From Nostoc calcicola FACHB-3891 (GTDB lineage Bacteria > Cyanobacteriota > Cyanobacteriia > Cyanobacteriales > Nostocaceae): a stretch of DNA of 64,000 bases. Of this stretch, positions 1 through 8,220 are shown piece after piece. Below the pieces are notes generated by a model, which was given only the letters and a program-made list of their open reading frames with translations, was not told the origin of the DNA and did not search any database. The stretch's first letter is position 1, and every line of letters begins with the position of its first letter. Both the position numbers and the translations under genes were made by a program. The stretch spans positions 1 through 64,000 of the forward strand of contig NZ_JACJRQ010000012.1 of assembly GCF_014697355.1 (NCBI RefSeq), in the 5' to 3' direction.

Positions 1-202
1 GGTTGCCAATTCTAGCTGGTCTTTTTCTCGCCATGATGTATCACTAAGAACATCTTTATCAATGTTCTTAGATTACATCTGTTGCTCACTTTTTGCTTAA
101 GTTGACACCAATGGGCACTGCCGTGCCCCTACAGGTATACGTCACTAAATCAAGAAATGCTATAAGTCTATAACTTTAGTAAAAATTATAGAGAGCAAAC
201 TT

Positions 203-457
203 ATGACACACCCTAATCCACAAGACAAAAACAACTTTCTTTACCCTCGTAGTCGGTATTATGGTAAATTCCAGCCAGAGAATTTGGTGTTTAATGCCAA
301 TCTCCAAGAATTTACCCAAAAAATTACTTATATCACTTGTCTACAAACAGGTGGAAAACTATCTTCCGAAGAAGCTTACGAACAAATTAGGGTGCTTTGG
401 AAACAGCTGAAACATAGCAAAAAGGAACTAGCTATTGGTATAAATAAAGAAATTTAA
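203..457 (+). CDS. Small conserved cyanobacterial protein (DUF7219-like)
   Basis: An 84-residue soluble protein with no signal peptide or membrane segment. The middle (FLYPRSRYYGKF, then ENLVFNANLQEF and GGKLSSEEAYEQI) resembles a small protein family I associate with cyanobacteria and recall as DUF7219; the family name is from memory. The ATG follows a GAGAG stretch at a good distance. It stands alone, with more than 360 bases of non-coding DNA downstream. Function unknown. Confidence 0.7.
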   Translation: MTHPNPQDKNNFLYPRSRYYGKFQPENLVFNANLQEFTQKITYITCLQTGGKLSSEEAYEQIRVLWKQLKHSKKELAIGINKEI

Positions 458-825
458 AATTTTAATAACTTCTGCAATGTTTGTTGATACATTTCACAAA
501 CATAATTAACCAAATTTATCAATAATGTTAAAAAACTAAACAATTAATATTGGCATTAACGGTTTCCAGATGGAGTAACGCCACCACAAAGCAGCTTTAA
601 TCGGCTAGTTCTAAGGCATCAAAAATCTAGCTACTGGCTGGTCAATTTTACAAAACTTTTTGGAAAAGAATCCGAAAAGCAAGAAACTAAACTTGTAGTT
701 TATGATGCCATTCATGGGAATGCATAGTAACGGTTTGCAATTTAGTAGGGTAACTTCTGCCAAACACTCTTCAAATTGCACATCATCAACAAGCGCCATC
801 AACTTTTTTGAACAGGAGTTAAGCT
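458..825. other. Intergenic stretch, nothing recognised
   Basis: AT-rich DNA between the small protein and the 826 operon. No terminator-like hairpin with a T-run, tRNA or repeat was recognised. A 63-codon reverse-strand frame here has no ribosome binding site or familiar sequence. The promoter of the downstream operon should lie here but I could not place it. Confidence 0.5.
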
Positions 826-1449
826 ATGACGCCGCGACTGACTCAAGAGGAATTAGCACAAATAGTTACTGAAGTTGAAAGTCTGCAAACGCGTCGAGAA
901 GTCGAGTTAGACCAAGAGCAGGTTAAAGAAATTTTACAGGAGATGAATTTACCGCCAGAGTTACTAGATGAAGCAGTAGTTCAGTTGAATCGTCGTCAAG
1001 CCTTGGAGGTGCAGCAACAGCAAAATCGATGGATTACCTCTGGAGTGGTGGCACTCTTAGCGGTAGTGAGTGCATCTACAATATTTGTGATGCACCAACA
1101 TAGTTCTGCACTTTCTCATGTTTCTGCTCAACAAGACCGCATCACTTTCGCACAAAATAATAGCGGCAATTTAGAGACAATTTCGCGCCAAACCAATCCA
1201 GAAGTTTTTTACCGTGTCACTTTGAAAGATACACCCTTGGGTAAAAAACTGGCTCTCTCTTGTAATTGGACAGATCCAAACGGTCAAATTGTCAAGCAAA
1301 ACAGCTATCAAACCCGCGAAATTAATACGTCTGTTTGGAATACTCAGTGTCGCCACACTATTAATTCAGGTGCAACCATCGGCAAATGGCAGGTGCAAAT
1401 GTTTTTGGAAGGCCGTCAAATTAGCGATGAAACCTTTCAAGTGAACTAG
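826..1449 (+). CDS. Membrane-anchored protein of unknown function
   Basis: A 207-residue protein. Residues 1-65 are charged and predicted helical, with Q/E-rich segments; one transmembrane helix follows at about 69-88 (SGVVALLAVVSASTIFVM). The rest is a probably exported domain of about 110 residues with two cysteines (SCNWTD and NTQCRH) and the ending GKWQVQMFLEGRQ. A good Shine-Dalgarno (AGGAG) precedes the ATG. The next gene begins 6 bases after the stop, so this is probably the first gene of a three-gene operon with the asparagine-synthetase-like and decarboxylase-like genes. I do not recognise a named family; the C-terminal half could be an Ig-like or binding domain. Confidence 0.75.
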   Translation: MTPRLTQEELAQIVTEVESLQTRREVELDQEQVKEILQEMNLPPELLDEAVVQLNRRQALEVQQQQNRWITSGVVALLAVVSASTIFVMHQHSSALSHVSAQQDRITFAQNNSGNLETISRQTNPEVFYRVTLKDTPLGKKLALSCNWTDPNGQIVKQNSYQTREINTSVWNTQCRHTINSGATIGKWQVQMFLEGRQISDETFQVN

Positions 1450-1455
1450 TCCAAT

Positions 1456-3264
1456 ATGGACAACATCCCACTTCATTTTCTTGGGTATTGGGGTTACGGC
1501 GCTCAACATCAGTTGGAAGCGCTGTTAACTGGTGTTTTGGAAAACCTCTCTCCAAACCTCTCCCCTACGAGGCAAGAGGCTTTGAATTTAGGGGTTAAGG
1601 GGTTAAGTCAGTTCTCTCCACAAGAAAATCATCGTCTTCCCGTCTGGAATGTTGTTCATATAGGACTAGATAGAAGTTGTTCCCGGTTAGAAAATCAAAT
1701 TGCTGGTGTTTCGGCGTCAGGAATATTAACTTCGCCCGATGCTTGGGTAAGTCTGGAGGAAAATAACTGCCTCATTTTGGGCAGAGAACCTTTCGGAAAG
1801 ATGCCTTTGTATTGGACTGTGCAAGGACAAGTCATCTGGTTTGCAACTCAACTGCAACTACTCTTACCGATTTTGCAACCATTAGAAGTTAGTATTCCTG
1901 GTTTATACGGCTATGGCTGTTTTTCTTATGTTCCAACACCTTTAACTCCTGTGATTGGGGTGTTTGCAGTGACGGCGGGGACTGAATTAATTTGGCAGGG
2001 TAATTGTGAATTAGGTATCCTTCAAACACCTAAATCTCAAAATATCAATTTCTGGCGACAAGCCCCAGAACAGTTAACAGATGAAGCTACGGCAATTAGA
2101 GAATTGCAAATCCTCCTGAAAAATTCCATTGGGCAACAAATTGCCGATTTAAAGGATGAGCCTGTTGGGGTGTTTCTCTCTGGCGGACTTGATTCTTCAA
2201 TTGTGGCGGCGCTACTGGTGCAAGCAGGGGTGAAAGTCCGCGCCTACACTTTGGATTTCGGTGATGCAGGGATTCCAGAATATCCCTATGCCCAACAAGT
2301 CGCGCAGTTTCTGAAAATTCCTTTAGTAAAAGTGCCAGCAGAGCCAAATCACATCAAAAATGCTTTAATTCCTACGGTGCAGGCATTGGATTTACCTTTT
2401 GGAGATGGGGTATGTGTTCCTTTGTATCTGCTATCTCAAAGGGCTAGTCAAGAAACTCAGATAATTTTTAATGGGGAAGGTGGAGATCAATTATTTGCCG
2501 GTTGGACGAATAAACCTTTAATTGCCGCAGGTGTTTATCAGTCAGAAAATCCCGCTGGTGAGGAAACTTTTATTCAGCAATATCTCCGCACTTTTCACCG
2601 TCTTTGGGGATACGAATGTCAAGTTTATCAGCCAGAAATATCTGCTCAAATAGAGAATTTGCATCCTGAAGATTGGCTGTTGGCGGCTCTCGATGCTACT
2701 GAGTGTCCATCTTTGCTGCATCGCCTCCGCCGTGCGAGTTTGATGCTCAAAGGGGCGCAGAATATCCATCCCCGTGCTACTGCTTTGGGGTTGGCTCATG
2801 GGTTGTGGGTGCGATCGCCTTTTTGTAATCTAGATTTAGCACACTGGACATTCGGTTTGTCTGGAGAACTTTGTTTACAGGGAGCCTGTGAAAAATATAT
2901 CCTCAAACGTGCTGTAGAAAATTGGTTACCGCCGGAAATTGTTTGGCGACAAAAGCGGGGTATGGGAGTTCCTTTAAGTTCTTGGTGTTTAAATGATTTT
3001 TGGCATGAAATTGGTGTCTGGCTAAATCCAGAAATACTGGGTGCTAACAATCATTTTAATCCACACATCGCCGCCCAAATAGCTGAAGGTAATTTGGGAG
3101 GAGCTATTCAAGGGCGCCGGATTGGTGAGATTCTCTGGTTATTAATTATGTGGCAACTTTGGCGATCGCACTTCTTAAATGAAAAACTCAGCAAACAATC
3201 TTGGAATCATCCGTTTTGGTTACCTCGTTGGCTATGGAGGAATTATCAGCGATGGCAAGCTTAG
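1456..3264 (+). CDS. Asparagine-synthetase-like protein without glutaminase Cys
   Basis: A 602-residue protein of the class-B asparagine synthetase fold. The ATP-pyrophosphatase loop is intact (GVFLSGGLDSS, about residues 238-248), followed by FNGEGGDQLFAGW and the C-terminal synthetase half. The N-terminal half resembles an Ntn glutaminase domain but the protein starts MDNIP and lacks the Cys2 nucleophile, so glutamine is unlikely to be the nitrogen donor. It may activate a carboxylate by adenylation for an unknown amidation. Translation is probably coupled to the gene 6 bases upstream; its 3' end overlaps the decarboxylase-like gene by 13 bases. Residues around 30-55 (NLSPNLSPTRQEALNLGV) look derived from an intergenic repeat. 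The real substrate cannot be told. Confidence 0.85.
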   Translation: MDNIPLHFLGYWGYGAQHQLEALLTGVLENLSPNLSPTRQEALNLGVKGLSQFSPQENHRLPVWNVVHIGLDRSCSRLENQIAGVSASGILTSPDAWVSLEENNCLILGREPFGKMPLYWTVQGQVIWFATQLQLLLPILQPLEVSIPGLYGYGCFSYVPTPLTPVIGVFAVTAGTELIWQGNCELGILQTPKSQNINFWRQAPEQLTDEATAIRELQILLKNSIGQQIADLKDEPVGVFLSGGLDSSIVAALLVQAGVKVRAYTLDFGDAGIPEYPYAQQVAQFLKIPLVKVPAEPNHIKNALIPTVQALDLPFGDGVCVPLYLLSQRASQETQIIFNGEGGDQLFAGWTNKPLIAAGVYQSENPAGEETFIQQYLRTFHRLWGYECQVYQPEISAQIENLHPEDWLLAALDATECPSLLHRLRRASLMLKGAQNIHPRATALGLAHGLWVRSPFCNLDLAHWTFGLSGELCLQGACEKYILKRAVENWLPPEIVWRQKRGMGVPLSSWCLNDFWHEIGVWLNPEILGANNHFNPHIAAQIAEGNLGGAIQGRRIGEILWLLIMWQLWRSHFLNEKLSKQSWNHPFWLPRWLWRNYQRWQA

Positions 3265-4574
3265 ATAAAAGTCAGGAGTTAGGAGTGAGGAGTGAGGAGT
3301 TAGAAGTTAAGAGTTATTCTCCTCATCTCCCCATCTCCTCATCCCCCTCATTCACCAAGGAACTTGCTCAGGAGTTATTGAATAACTACGGTTCTCCGCT
3401 TTATGTTTATGATGGCGATCGCTTACGCCAAACTATTAAGTGTATAACTGGGGCTGTCAGCTATCACCGTACACAATTTCGCTTTGCCAGCGTCACTAAT
3501 GGTAATATTGCGCTGTTAAAAATTTTTCGCTCGGCTGGGTGGGGACTCCACGCTAATACCCCAGGAGATATTTTTCTGGGTTTGCAAGCTGGTTTTAACC
3601 CCAGTGAGATTGTTTACAGTGGGAGCAATTTGAATCGGGCGGAGATGATACAGGTTCTGAATTGGGGAGTCACAACTCTCAATTTAGATAGTTTGGATCA
3701 GTTGCGGTTGTGTTGTGAAGTTTTTTTGCACGCAGAAACGCAGAGGCGCAGAGAGAAAGATATGAGGCTGGGTTTACGTGTTAATTTGCCGGAGGTTACG
3801 GGAGATAGTCGCATTGGTGTGCGTTCTGAGGAATTTGGTGAGGCGATCGCTTTGACTGCTGAGGTTGGGCTGAAGTTGAGTGGTTTACACTTCTATCGGG
3901 GGACGGGAACTAATGCTACAGCAGCTTTCACTGAGGCGATCGATCGGGTGATTGCTACAGCACAACTTTTACCAGATTGGGAATATCTCGATTTTGGTGG
4001 TGGCTTTGGCTATCCCTATCATCACAGCAAAGTAGGGTTTGATTGGGAAATATTTGGGGCTGAGTTGAGCGAGAGAATTGGGCGTTTGGGAAGGAAAATT
4101 GATTTGGTGATTGAACCGGGACGAAGTGCGATCGCTGGATGTGCAACAATGCTTGCTCAAGTTGTTTCTGTAAAATGGCAACAAGACAAACAAATTCTCG
4201 GAGTTGATACCACCGTTGCTAATCTTTCAGTACCTTCAGTACACGGCGGCTACCGAGAAATCATTACTTGGGAAAAACAACTCCCCACAGACGTGATGAA
4301 TTGCGTCTCTACCAATTCCCTATTTCCAACTGATGTTTGTGGTAACACAACTTACTCAAGAGATTATTTAGGGAAAAATTGCCAACTCCCAGCATTAGAA
4401 ATTGGTGATATTATTGCCATTTTAGATGTCGGTGCTTATGGCTATGCTATGTCATCTCACTTTTTACACCGCCCTAAACCTGCGGAAGTCTTATTAGAAA
4501 ATGGCAGATATCGCCTAATTCGCCAACGGGAAGATTACAATGTTCTGCTGGCGAATCAGGTGTTGGATAACTAA
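3252..4574 (+). CDS. PLP-decarboxylase-fold protein, catalytic residues altered
   Basis: About 440 residues with the fold-type III decarboxylase layout (diaminopimelate/ornithine decarboxylase family): DFGGGFGYPY, then EPGRSAIAGCA and finally LDVGAYGYAMSSHF. Where the family has the PLP-binding lysine (YAVKANPN), this protein reads FASVTNGN, so lysine is replaced by valine on the natural alignment; the usual catalytic cysteine region (GPTCDS) reads GNTTYS. It may therefore not be an active PLP decarboxylase. The start at 3252 is chosen because GGAGG lies upstream; TTG 3201 and ATG 3234 are alternatives. Two stretches (from about residue 7, and HAETQRRRE in the middle) look like intergenic repeats taken into the frame. 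It overlaps the upstream asparagine-synthetase-like gene and may act with it. Confidence 0.75.
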   Translation: MASLDKSQELGVRSEELEVKSYSPHLPISSSPSFTKELAQELLNNYGSPLYVYDGDRLRQTIKCITGAVSYHRTQFRFASVTNGNIALLKIFRSAGWGLHANTPGDIFLGLQAGFNPSEIVYSGSNLNRAEMIQVLNWGVTTLNLDSLDQLRLCCEVFLHAETQRRREKDMRLGLRVNLPEVTGDSRIGVRSEEFGEAIALTAEVGLKLSGLHFYRGTGTNATAAFTEAIDRVIATAQLLPDWEYLDFGGGFGYPYHHSKVGFDWEIFGAELSERIGRLGRKIDLVIEPGRSAIAGCATMLAQVVSVKWQQDKQILGVDTTVANLSVPSVHGGYREIITWEKQLPTDVMNCVSTNSLFPTDVCGNTTYSRDYLGKNCQLPALEIGDIIAILDVGAYGYAMSSHFLHRPKPAEVLLENGRYRLIRQREDYNVLLANQVLDN

Positions 4575-4753
4575 CGATTCACTACTAATATCCATTAAAT
4601 AATTTGTAATTCGTAATTAAGTTTTGTAATGGGGATTTAACCCCAATCCCATTACTTGCTACCTGTAGAGGTAGGGGTATTAAACCCTTTCATTTACTGT
4701 CATATCCTTCATTCCGTGAAATCATTAAATCAGTTAAATCAGTGATAAAAATT

Positions 4754-6055
4754 ATGAAGTGTATTAAATGCGGAACTGATAATAAATTAAAAGAGCGGAT
4801 AGCTAATCAAGGTCGGTGTATAAAATGTAATCATCCGTTTGCTTTTGAACCGACGAGTATGGGTAAAATTAAAATTACTGACCCTCTATTTGCCAAAGGT
4901 TTATCTGATATTTCTGCTAACAATACTTTATTTTTTACACCTAAACAACTATTCTATTTTTTAAATCTGCGTCTTGGGAGTAAGTCATTTTCTTCGGTAT
5001 TTAGCTCGTTATTTGTATATTTTTTCTGGAGTATAGTGATAGGTTTGGGGTCAGTTAATTTCACTAGTGGAAATCAAGAAATTGCTGCCTTGGCACTGTT
5101 TATTTTTAACTCTTTTTATATTTTTAATCTTTTTCAAAATACAGATTCTAATAAACTTAACCCCAAAAGTCGCAGAGCCAATGCCAGAGCTTTACAAATT
5201 ATCGGAATTATCATTCTCGGTGGAGGAATTTCCGCCAGTATATTGGTGATAAGTTCGTTCTATGCATTTACCTTGAGCGTCCTCATGGGAATGGTGTCGA
5301 TATATTTGGGAACTCAACAGCTACAAAATACTGGACTATCAACACAGGAATTTTTATTTTCTCAAAACGAGTTTGAAAGTTGGGTAAATCGCTGGCGACA
5401 AATTAATGGTTTAATGGTCAAAATTCTTCCTTCACCACGCGAAGACAATACCCTCACCACATTTAATCCTGATGTTACAGCTTACAGTTTTGATAGATTA
5501 GTCGTTTGCGATCGCGCTACAATTGCTCAACTATTAATCGCTAATAATTTCCATTTTGAAAATAACTGTGCAATCCTGAGCATCACTGGTTATCCTCAAG
5601 GTATTTTTGAAACTATGATGCAAATGCTACGTCGCAATCCCGATCTGAAAGTCTATGCACTCCATGATTGCAGTCCCCAAGGAATCGGTTTAGTTCACCA
5701 TCTACGCACTAGCCCTAAATGGTTTCAAGATAGCAATATTGTAATTATTGACATTGGATTAACACCACGTCAAATTATTGCTGCTAAACGCGGAATGTTT
5801 ATTCAATCTTCTCTAGAATCGGCGCAAGCAGGAAAAAAATTAACTGGAGAAATTCGTCAAAATTTATCTACTGACGAAATAGAATTTTTGGAATCTGGAA
5901 AGTTCGTGGAATTGGAATCTTTCACTCCCCAAAGATTAATTCAAATTCTGCAAAAGGGTATTGCTGGTAGTCAAAATCTCGAAAGTGATGACACTGGCTT
6001 ATTTTTAGTCGGCGATACAGGAAATGATATGTACGTCGTTGAAAGTTTTGGTTAA
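4754..6055 (+). CDS. Membrane zinc-ribbon protein with Toprim-like C-terminus
   Basis: 433 residues from ATG 4754 (an in-frame GTG lies 12 bases earlier). The N-terminus has a zinc ribbon, Cys3-x2-Cys6 and Cys22-x2-Cys25. Hydrophobic helices follow at about 80-100, 109-127, 147-168 and 170-186. The C-terminal cytosolic part at about 246-316 (DRLVVCDRATIAQLLI, a GYPQGIFETM segment, then VYALHDCSPQGIGLV) resembles the Toprim domain of topoisomerase VI subunit A/Spo11, although the acidic DxD motif is only partly kept (DCS). I infer a membrane-bound Toprim-like protein; the catalytic tyrosine domain of topoisomerase VI is absent. It is alone between intergenic regions. Function unknown. Confidence 0.7.
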   Translation: MKCIKCGTDNKLKERIANQGRCIKCNHPFAFEPTSMGKIKITDPLFAKGLSDISANNTLFFTPKQLFYFLNLRLGSKSFSSVFSSLFVYFFWSIVIGLGSVNFTSGNQEIAALALFIFNSFYIFNLFQNTDSNKLNPKSRRANARALQIIGIIILGGGISASILVISSFYAFTLSVLMGMVSIYLGTQQLQNTGLSTQEFLFSQNEFESWVNRWRQINGLMVKILPSPREDNTLTTFNPDVTAYSFDRLVVCDRATIAQLLIANNFHFENNCAILSITGYPQGIFETMMQMLRRNPDLKVYALHDCSPQGIGLVHHLRTSPKWFQDSNIVIIDIGLTPRQIIAAKRGMFIQSSLESAQAGKKLTGEIRQNLSTDEIEFLESGKFVELESFTPQRLIQILQKGIAGSQNLESDDTGLFLVGDTGNDMYVVESFG

Positions 6056-6288
6056 TGTAGGAGACTTCAGGAGTCAGTTAAGGATAATTGTACATTGGGT
6101 TGTAGCTTGCCCAAGAGCAGGGGTACGAAGTGATATCAAGTCCCTTTAATTAATTACGATAAAAACCTTGCAGACTTCTTTGCGCCTTTGCGTCTTTGCG
6201 TGAGCTTTAATCATAACTGTTTTGCCGCACATGATATGAAACTCAACAAATGTTATGTTGGGTTTTGTTCTTCACAGTTCAATATAAG
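6056..6288. other. Intergenic stretch with degenerate repeats
   Basis: Non-coding DNA after the Toprim-like gene. It includes a short tract of the type cgcctttgcgtctttgcg, common between genes of Nostocales. No gene, terminator or promoter could be assigned. Confidence 0.4.
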
Positions 6289-6416
6289 CTAGTGGTCTGC
6301 CAACCCAAAAATGCGCTTGTGAGGGCTGGGGAAAGGGTAAGGGGTAAAGGGTAAGGGATTTAAAACCTTTCCCCTTTCCTCTTTACCCCGCTTGCGCTAC
6401 GAAAGCCAACTACTAG
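6289..6416. mobile_element. MITE-like inverted-repeat element, copy 1
   Basis: About 128 bases bounded by imperfect inverted ends: left CTAGTGGTCTGCCAA, right (reverse complement) CTAGTAGTTGGC. The left part (GCCAACCCAAAAATGCGCTT onwards) is repeated almost exactly in a second copy at 12790-12923. The interior is a purine-rich tract of AAGGG units followed by its pyrimidine-rich partner, so it can fold into a long hairpin. It has no coding capacity, which fits a non-autonomous element. Confidence 0.6.
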
Positions 6417-6506
6417 TACAGCACAGCGAAAATAAACAGACCATTCCAAATCAACGAAACGCTTATGCTGCATTAATGCGTGAATTTTGAATTCCGCCAA
6501 GGTGTA

Positions 6507-8120
6507 CTAGTTACTGCTTCCTACCTCTTGTAGCTTGGGTTGAATGTGTTTAGCGATCGCTTGAGCTTGAGAAAACACAAAGGAATAATCAGATGCAAGT
6601 GGAGCGTTAGACTGAGTTTGTCTGAGTGTTTCCTTTGGTAAAGAAAGTAACACCCTGGCTTTAGTGCCAAGTTTTGTTGGAGAAGCGATCGGTGCAAGAA
6701 CATGGCAGCCTAAACAACCACCTTTATTAGTTGGCGGAATTACTGCTTGCTGCAAATAAGTCTCCATCGTCGTATTCGCTACATAATTATTTGGGGTGCC
6801 AGATTGGGGATTACCATCGTTCAAAGGTGTTGTTGCTCCCGGAGGGACAGGAGAACTGGCATTAGGCCATATAGTATCGATTAGTTGATAGTTTTGAAAC
6901 ACTGAGTCAGGATTAACTTGTGTGATTGTTGACCAAACTGCCCTGTTTAGCGAAGCTGAAGGTGATGGAATCGGATTTAATCTCACAACTTGCACAGGCG
7001 CAGTGTAAGGATCGCAACCGCTTTGCTGTCCGCTGTTGCAAGGCTGAGGTTGATAATTAAATTTGCATTGGTAGCGATCGGTTTGAGGATCGCAGGCGTG
7101 GTTGTAGTAGGTATAACTAGGTTTCAAATTCCCATTATTAATGTCATTTGGAGTTGGTGCATTGTCTACATGCTCAAAAGTTGCCCACACAAATTGTTTG
7201 CCATTGGGTACTTTGTGGATAATGTGTAGACCAACAAGACCCATAGTCGCTTGTCTAGGTTCTGCATCGTTTGGCCCTTTAATAATAGCTTGACTAATTT
7301 TATATTTGGGATACAAACTGGAGTCTTTTAATTCAACCCAAGCGGCTTTAATTTCAATAGCCCCATCAGAACCGTAATTAGCTGAATTGTTTGCACAATC
7401 ACTATCTGCACTACCACTTGGCAAATTAAGTCCAGCACTACCTGTAGCACAATTTTGCTGTGCTTGAGGGCTTGTCAAATTGTTCTGTGTAATGTACTCA
7501 TACTCATCTTGGTTTAGTCTGATCTCGTAAAATGTCAAGCTTTGATTTTGCGCGGTCAACCAAGAATTTGTAAACGCTTGTGTAGTTTCGTCAAGTATAA
7601 AATCTGGACCATCAGCAAATTTTGAAGTTGCTGTTAAGGGTTTGAAACCAAAGTTAGATGTAGGAGTCAAGTCAGCAATGTTTTTGAATTGCCGAAAACT
7701 TTCTGGCAAAAGCTGTGGAGACTTCCAACTTTTGACAGGGTTTGGTCTAAAAACATCTGAGACATCCTTGTAACTTTCCCATACCACCGGATCGGTTGAA
7801 TCCGCGGGATCGCCAAACTGTTCTGCCGTAGCAGTTAGATCTGGCTGACCAGGATTTTGGGGATTTGCCTTCCAGTTGAGAGCAATAAACGTCTGCCATG
7901 CCATACAATTCACCGGAGATTGGGAAAAAGCTGGTATTTGAGTTGGGTTTATTGGTGCAATCTGAACCTTGAAGCCAACAGCATTGCAATTAAAATTAAC
8001 GACTGGTGGGGTAGTTTGTGCATATGCCTGAGGAGTAAAGATCGGACTTAATAACAAACAACAAACTAGATAAACAGATACCAAACGAATAGTCCAGAAA
8101 TCTACATTTCTTTTTCCCAT
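6507..8120 (-). CDS. Exported c-type haem protein of unknown function
   Basis: 537 residues from the ATG at 8120; a longer frame to 8252 exists, but only the 8120 start puts the signal peptide at the N-terminus (hydrophobic VYLVCCLLLSPIF, then AYAQ). The mature protein is probably periplasmic or lumenal. A single covalent haem motif, Cys469-Leu-Gly-Cys472-His473, lies near the C-terminus. Other marks are CMAWQTFIALNW near the N-terminus and several cysteines. It is much larger than a normal cytochrome c and I cannot name the family. It lies 100 bases downstream of the large protein at 8221-10143 in the same direction, so they probably form an operon. A second CxxCH protein, apparently unrelated outside the motif, sits at 10987. 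Confidence 0.8.
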   Translation of the reverse strand: MGKRNVDFWTIRLVSVYLVCCLLLSPIFTPQAYAQTTPPVVNFNCNAVGFKVQIAPINPTQIPAFSQSPVNCMAWQTFIALNWKANPQNPGQPDLTATAEQFGDPADSTDPVVWESYKDVSDVFRPNPVKSWKSPQLLPESFRQFKNIADLTPTSNFGFKPLTATSKFADGPDFILDETTQAFTNSWLTAQNQSLTFYEIRLNQDEYEYITQNNLTSPQAQQNCATGSAGLNLPSGSADSDCANNSANYGSDGAIEIKAAWVELKDSSLYPKYKISQAIIKGPNDAEPRQATMGLVGLHIIHKVPNGKQFVWATFEHVDNAPTPNDINNGNLKPSYTYYNHACDPQTDRYQCKFNYQPQPCNSGQQSGCDPYTAPVQVVRLNPIPSPSASLNRAVWSTITQVNPDSVFQNYQLIDTIWPNASSPVPPGATTPLNDGNPQSGTPNNYVANTTMETYLQQAVIPPTNKGGCLGCHVLAPIASPTKLGTKARVLLSLPKETLRQTQSNAPLASDYSFVFSQAQAIAKHIQPKLQEVGSSN

Positions 8121-8220
8121 AGTTCTTGTTCTGGAATGATAGTAATTGCAATATGAAATGGCAAACAATACAGCCTTTTTACTGGAAAGTTTGCCTGGAT
8201 GTATTTGTTGAATGAGAATT

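Noticed and set aside
1..34. Possible 5' end of a minus-strand gene reading MARKRPARIGN from 34 to the left edge
   Set aside because: Only eleven codons are visible and no ribosome binding site precedes the ATG; too little to call a gene.
611..802. 63-codon minus-strand open frame
   Set aside because: No ribosome binding site or recognisable sequence; lies in the upstream region of the 826 operon.
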